Source of the DNA: Sphaerisporangium flaviroseum
GTDB lineage: Bacteria; Actinomycetota; Actinomycetes; Streptosporangiales; Streptosporangiaceae
Direction of reading: 5' to 3'
Assembly (NCBI RefSeq): GCF_039537005.1
Contig: NZ_BAAAZR010000008.1
Span: 1 to 64,000, forward strand
Length of the DNA stretch: 64,000 nt
Under the pieces are notes generated by a model. That model had not been told where the DNA came from. It did not search any database and saw nothing but the letters and a program-made list of their open reading frames with translations. Positions 61,886-64,000 of the stretch are shown one piece after another. Each line of letters opens with the position of its first letter. Positions within the stretch are counted from its first letter, which is position 1. The position numbers were made by a program, and so were the translations under genes.

Positions 61886-63031
61886 GTGGATCTGGACTTC
61901 ACGCCGGCGGAGCAGGAGTTCCGCGCGGAGGTGCGCGGCTGGCTGGCGGCGCACGTGCCCGACCCGCCGCTTCCCTCCATGGACACCGCCAAGGGCTTCC
62001 AGGCGCACCGGGAGTGGGAACGCCTTCTCGCCACCGAGCGATACTCCGTCGTGAGCTGGCCGCACGAGTACGGCGGGCGGGGCGCGTCCCTGGTGGAGTG
62101 GCTGATCTTCGAGGAGGAGTACTGGGCGGCGGGCGCGCCCGGCAGGGTGAGCCAGAACGGCATCTTCCTGCTCGCCCCCACTCTGTTCTCGTCGGGCACC
62201 TCGGCCCAGCGCGAGAGGTTCCTCGGCAGGATGGCACGGGCCGACGACGTCTGGGCGCAGGCGTGGTCGGAGCCCGAGGCCGGCAGCGACCTCGCCTCCC
62301 TGCGCTCGCGCGCCGAGCGCGTCGACGGAGGCTGGCGCTTATACGGGCAGAAGACCTGGAGCTCCCGGGCGGCCCACGCGGACTGGGGCTTCGGGCTCTT
62401 CCGGTCCGACCCGGAGTCGGCCCGCCACCGGGGCCTCACCTACTTCATGTTCCCGCTCTCTGAGGTCACGGTCCGCCCGATCGCCCAGCTCGACGGCGAG
62501 CACGGATTCGCCGAGCTGTTCTTCGACGGGGTGTTCGTGCCCGACGACCAGGTGCTCGGCGCGCCGGGGGAGGGCTGGCGCATCGCCATGGCCACCACGT
62601 CCTCCGAGCGCGGCCTCACGCTGCGCAGCCCCGGCCGCTTTCTCGCCACCGCCGACCGGCTCGTACGGCTGGCACGCGGCCTCAACCCCGACCCGGTGCT
62701 GGCCGACCAGGTGGCGCGGGCCTGGCTCGACGCCGAGGCCTACCGGCTGCACACCTTCGGCACCGCGCGCAGGCTCGCCGCCGGAGAGGAGATCGGATCC
62801 GCGTCCAGTATGGGGAAGGTCTTCTGGTCCGAGCTGGACCTGCGCATGCACACGCTCGCCCTCCAGTTGCTCGGCCAGCGCGGGCTGCTCTCCGGTGGCG
62901 CTCCCGACTCGGCGGACGGCGGGCGGTGGCTGGACGGCTTCCTGTTCGCCCTCGCCGGTCCCATCTACGCGGGCACCAACGAGATCCAGCGGAACATCAT
63001 CGCCGAGCGCGTCCTCGGGCTGCCGCGATGA
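61886..63031 (+). CDS. Acyl-CoA dehydrogenase, subunit 1
   Basis: 381 aa from GTG 61886 with GGAGG 4-5 bases upstream. FAD and substrate motifs of the acyl-CoA dehydrogenase fold are present: WSEPEAGSDLASLR, and the C-terminal YAGTNEIQRNIIAERVLGLPR. The position that is catalytic Glu in the YEGT motif of short/medium-chain enzymes is Ala, so the base lies elsewhere or in the partner. It is coupled by ATGA to a second dehydrogenase gene, as in the two-subunit actinobacterial enzymes acting on bulky acyl-CoA such as sterol side chains. Substrate unproved. Confidence 0.9.
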   Translation: MDLDFTPAEQEFRAEVRGWLAAHVPDPPLPSMDTAKGFQAHREWERLLATERYSVVSWPHEYGGRGASLVEWLIFEEEYWAAGAPGRVSQNGIFLLAPTLFSSGTSAQRERFLGRMARADDVWAQAWSEPEAGSDLASLRSRAERVDGGWRLYGQKTWSSRAAHADWGFGLFRSDPESARHRGLTYFMFPLSEVTVRPIAQLDGEHGFAELFFDGVFVPDDQVLGAPGEGWRIAMATTSSERGLTLRSPGRFLATADRLVRLARGLNPDPVLADQVARAWLDAEAYRLHTFGTARRLAAGEEIGSASSMGKVFWSELDLRMHTLALQLLGQRGLLSGGAPDSADGGRWLDGFLFALAGPIYAGTNEIQRNIIAERVLGLPR

Positions 63032-64000
63032 ACTTCGCCTTCAACGACGACCAGCTCGCCCTGGCGGCGACGGTCAAGGACGTGCTGCGCGCCCACTGCC
63101 CCCCGCGAGCCGTACGGGAGGCCGGTCTGGGCGGTGACCGGACGCCGGCCTGGCCGCACCTGGCGAAGCTCGGCCTGTTCGGCGTGCTGGTCCCCGAACG
63201 CCACGGAGGCCTGGGGCTCGGGATGACCGACGCGGTCCTGGCCTTCGAGGAGACGGGAAGGGCCGCCCTGCCCGGGCCGATCGCAGAGACCGCCGCCGCC
63301 GCGCCCGTACTCCTCGCCACCGATCCGGCCGCGTCGGCGTCCGCCCTGCCCGGGGTGGCGGCGGGCACGACGCGCGCGAGCGTGCGGCTCGGCGACCAGG
63401 TCTACGCCCCGGACGCCGACCTCGCCGACCTGCTGATCCTGGAGCAGGACGGAGAGGTCCACGCGGTGCCCGCCGACGCCGTGCGGCTGACGCCGCAACC
63501 CGGCGTCGACCCGGTCCGCAGGCTGTTCACCGTGGCCTTCGATCCCTCGCCGCGGACCCGCCTGGCGCATGCCCGGCCCGCCGCCCTGCGGGCGGTGACG
63601 GTCGCGGTGGCGGCACAGCTGATCGGCCTGTCCCGGCACCTGCTGGAGACCACCGTGGTGTACGCGCGGGCGCGCAAGCAGTTCGGCACGCCCGTCGGGG
63701 GCTTCCAGGCGGTCAAGCACCAGCTCGCCGACGTCGCCATCGCGATCGACTTCGCGGCGCCGCTGGTCTACGCGGCGGCGCTGGCCACCGACCGCGACCT
63801 GCCTTCGGCCGACCGGGACGTGAGCGCGGCCAAGGCGGCGGCCGGCGAGGCGGCCGACCGGGCCGCCCGGGTGGCGCTGCAGGTGCACGGCGCCATCGGC
63901 TACACCGACGAGCTGGACCTGCGGCTGTGGCTGGTCCGGGTCTGGTCGCTCGCGTCGGCCTACGGGAACACCGGCCTGCACCGCTCTCGGCTCAGGTCGG
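63028..64000 (+). CDS. Acyl-CoA dehydrogenase, subunit 2 (cut by the window end)
   Basis: ATG 63028 overlaps the previous stop (ATGA). The frame is open to the last base, 324 codons with strong third-position GC. It begins NFAFNDDQLALAATVKDVL and contains GVLVPERHGGLGLG, YARARKQFGTPVGGFQAVKHQLADV and ALQVHGAIGYTDELDLRLW, so it is an acyl-CoA dehydrogenase-fold protein missing only its last residues. It is the likely second subunit of a heteromeric enzyme. Confidence 0.88.
   Translation, partial: MNFAFNDDQLALAATVKDVLRAHCPPRAVREAGLGGDRTPAWPHLAKLGLFGVLVPERHGGLGLGMTDAVLAFEETGRAALPGPIAETAAAAPVLLATDPAASASALPGVAAGTTRASVRLGDQVYAPDADLADLLILEQDGEVHAVPADAVRLTPQPGVDPVRRLFTVAFDPSPRTRLAHARPAALRAVTVAVAAQLIGLSRHLLETTVVYARARKQFGTPVGGFQAVKHQLADVAIAIDFAAPLVYAAALATDRDLPSADRDVSAAKAAAGEAADRAARVALQVHGAIGYTDELDLRLWLVRVWSLASAYGNTGLHRSRLRS

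Overview
The window is high-GC actinomycete DNA. Leaderless genes, mycobacterial-type dxr and ispG, PucR, PaaX and LAL-LuxR regulators, F420-type luciferase-fold oxidoreductases and secreted hydrolases suggest a soil actinomycete, perhaps of the Streptosporangiales. That placement is inference from gene content and style. There are no rRNA, tRNA, CRISPR, transposase or phage genes; the content is chromosomal metabolic and regulatory genes, densely packed and often coupled by 4-base ATGA or GTGA overlaps.

Left part (1-13.7 kb). The tail of an unknown gene is followed by a 1.35-kb head-to-head array of degenerate ~205-bp repeats. Next come a secreted phosphodiester-glycosidase-like protein, a 50-residue membrane peptide not part of any larger ORF, and a PucR regulator translationally coupled to a P1 (DmpA-type) peptidase. 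A TetR/MFS divergon with an operator-like inverted repeat follows. Then come an omega-aminotransferase and a CoA-acylating methylmalonate-semialdehyde dehydrogenase (mmsA), whose 3' end has been amplified into a minisatellite, and an orphan PotD-like lipoprotein.

13.7-31.4 kb. A saccharopine-dehydrogenase-family enzyme is followed by a GABA-type island: gabT divergent from a PucR regulator, a TetR gene, and a succinate-semialdehyde-type aldehyde dehydrogenase. Two tandem paralogous secreted trypsin-like proteases follow. The isoprenoid genes dxr and ispG sit next to each other without the site-2 protease gene that lies between them in many actinobacteria. Then come a SpoIIE phosphatase, a secreted tripeptidyl-aminopeptidase-like hydrolase, a GNAT protein, and a coupled HipA-like kinase/DUF3037 pair.

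31.4-42.6 kb. Three luciferase-like oxidoreductases, an alpha/beta hydrolase and a metallo-beta-lactamase protein form a catabolic cluster. It is followed by a 939-aa LAL-type LuxR regulator with an N-terminal minisatellite and a TetR/MMPL exporter divergon.

42.6-64 kb. There are two branched-chain-type (liv) ABC importers. One is a five-gene operon opposite PaaX. The other fuses permease LivH, permease LivM and ATPase LivF into one 907-aa protein. Between them lie an acyl-CoA synthetase, an amidohydrolase and a zinc alcohol dehydrogenase. After them come a LuxR protein with two HTH domains, a secreted animal-type haem peroxidase carrying a CBM2 domain, a DUF2267 protein, and two coupled acyl-CoA dehydrogenases, the second cut by the window end. 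A shared palindrome of pattern CRAGCRNNCGCTWG lies before the luciferase/hydrolase divergon, twice in the alcohol dehydrogenase/liv2 divergon, and before the acyl-CoA dehydrogenases. This suggests one catabolic regulon controlled by a regulator that is not obviously in the window.
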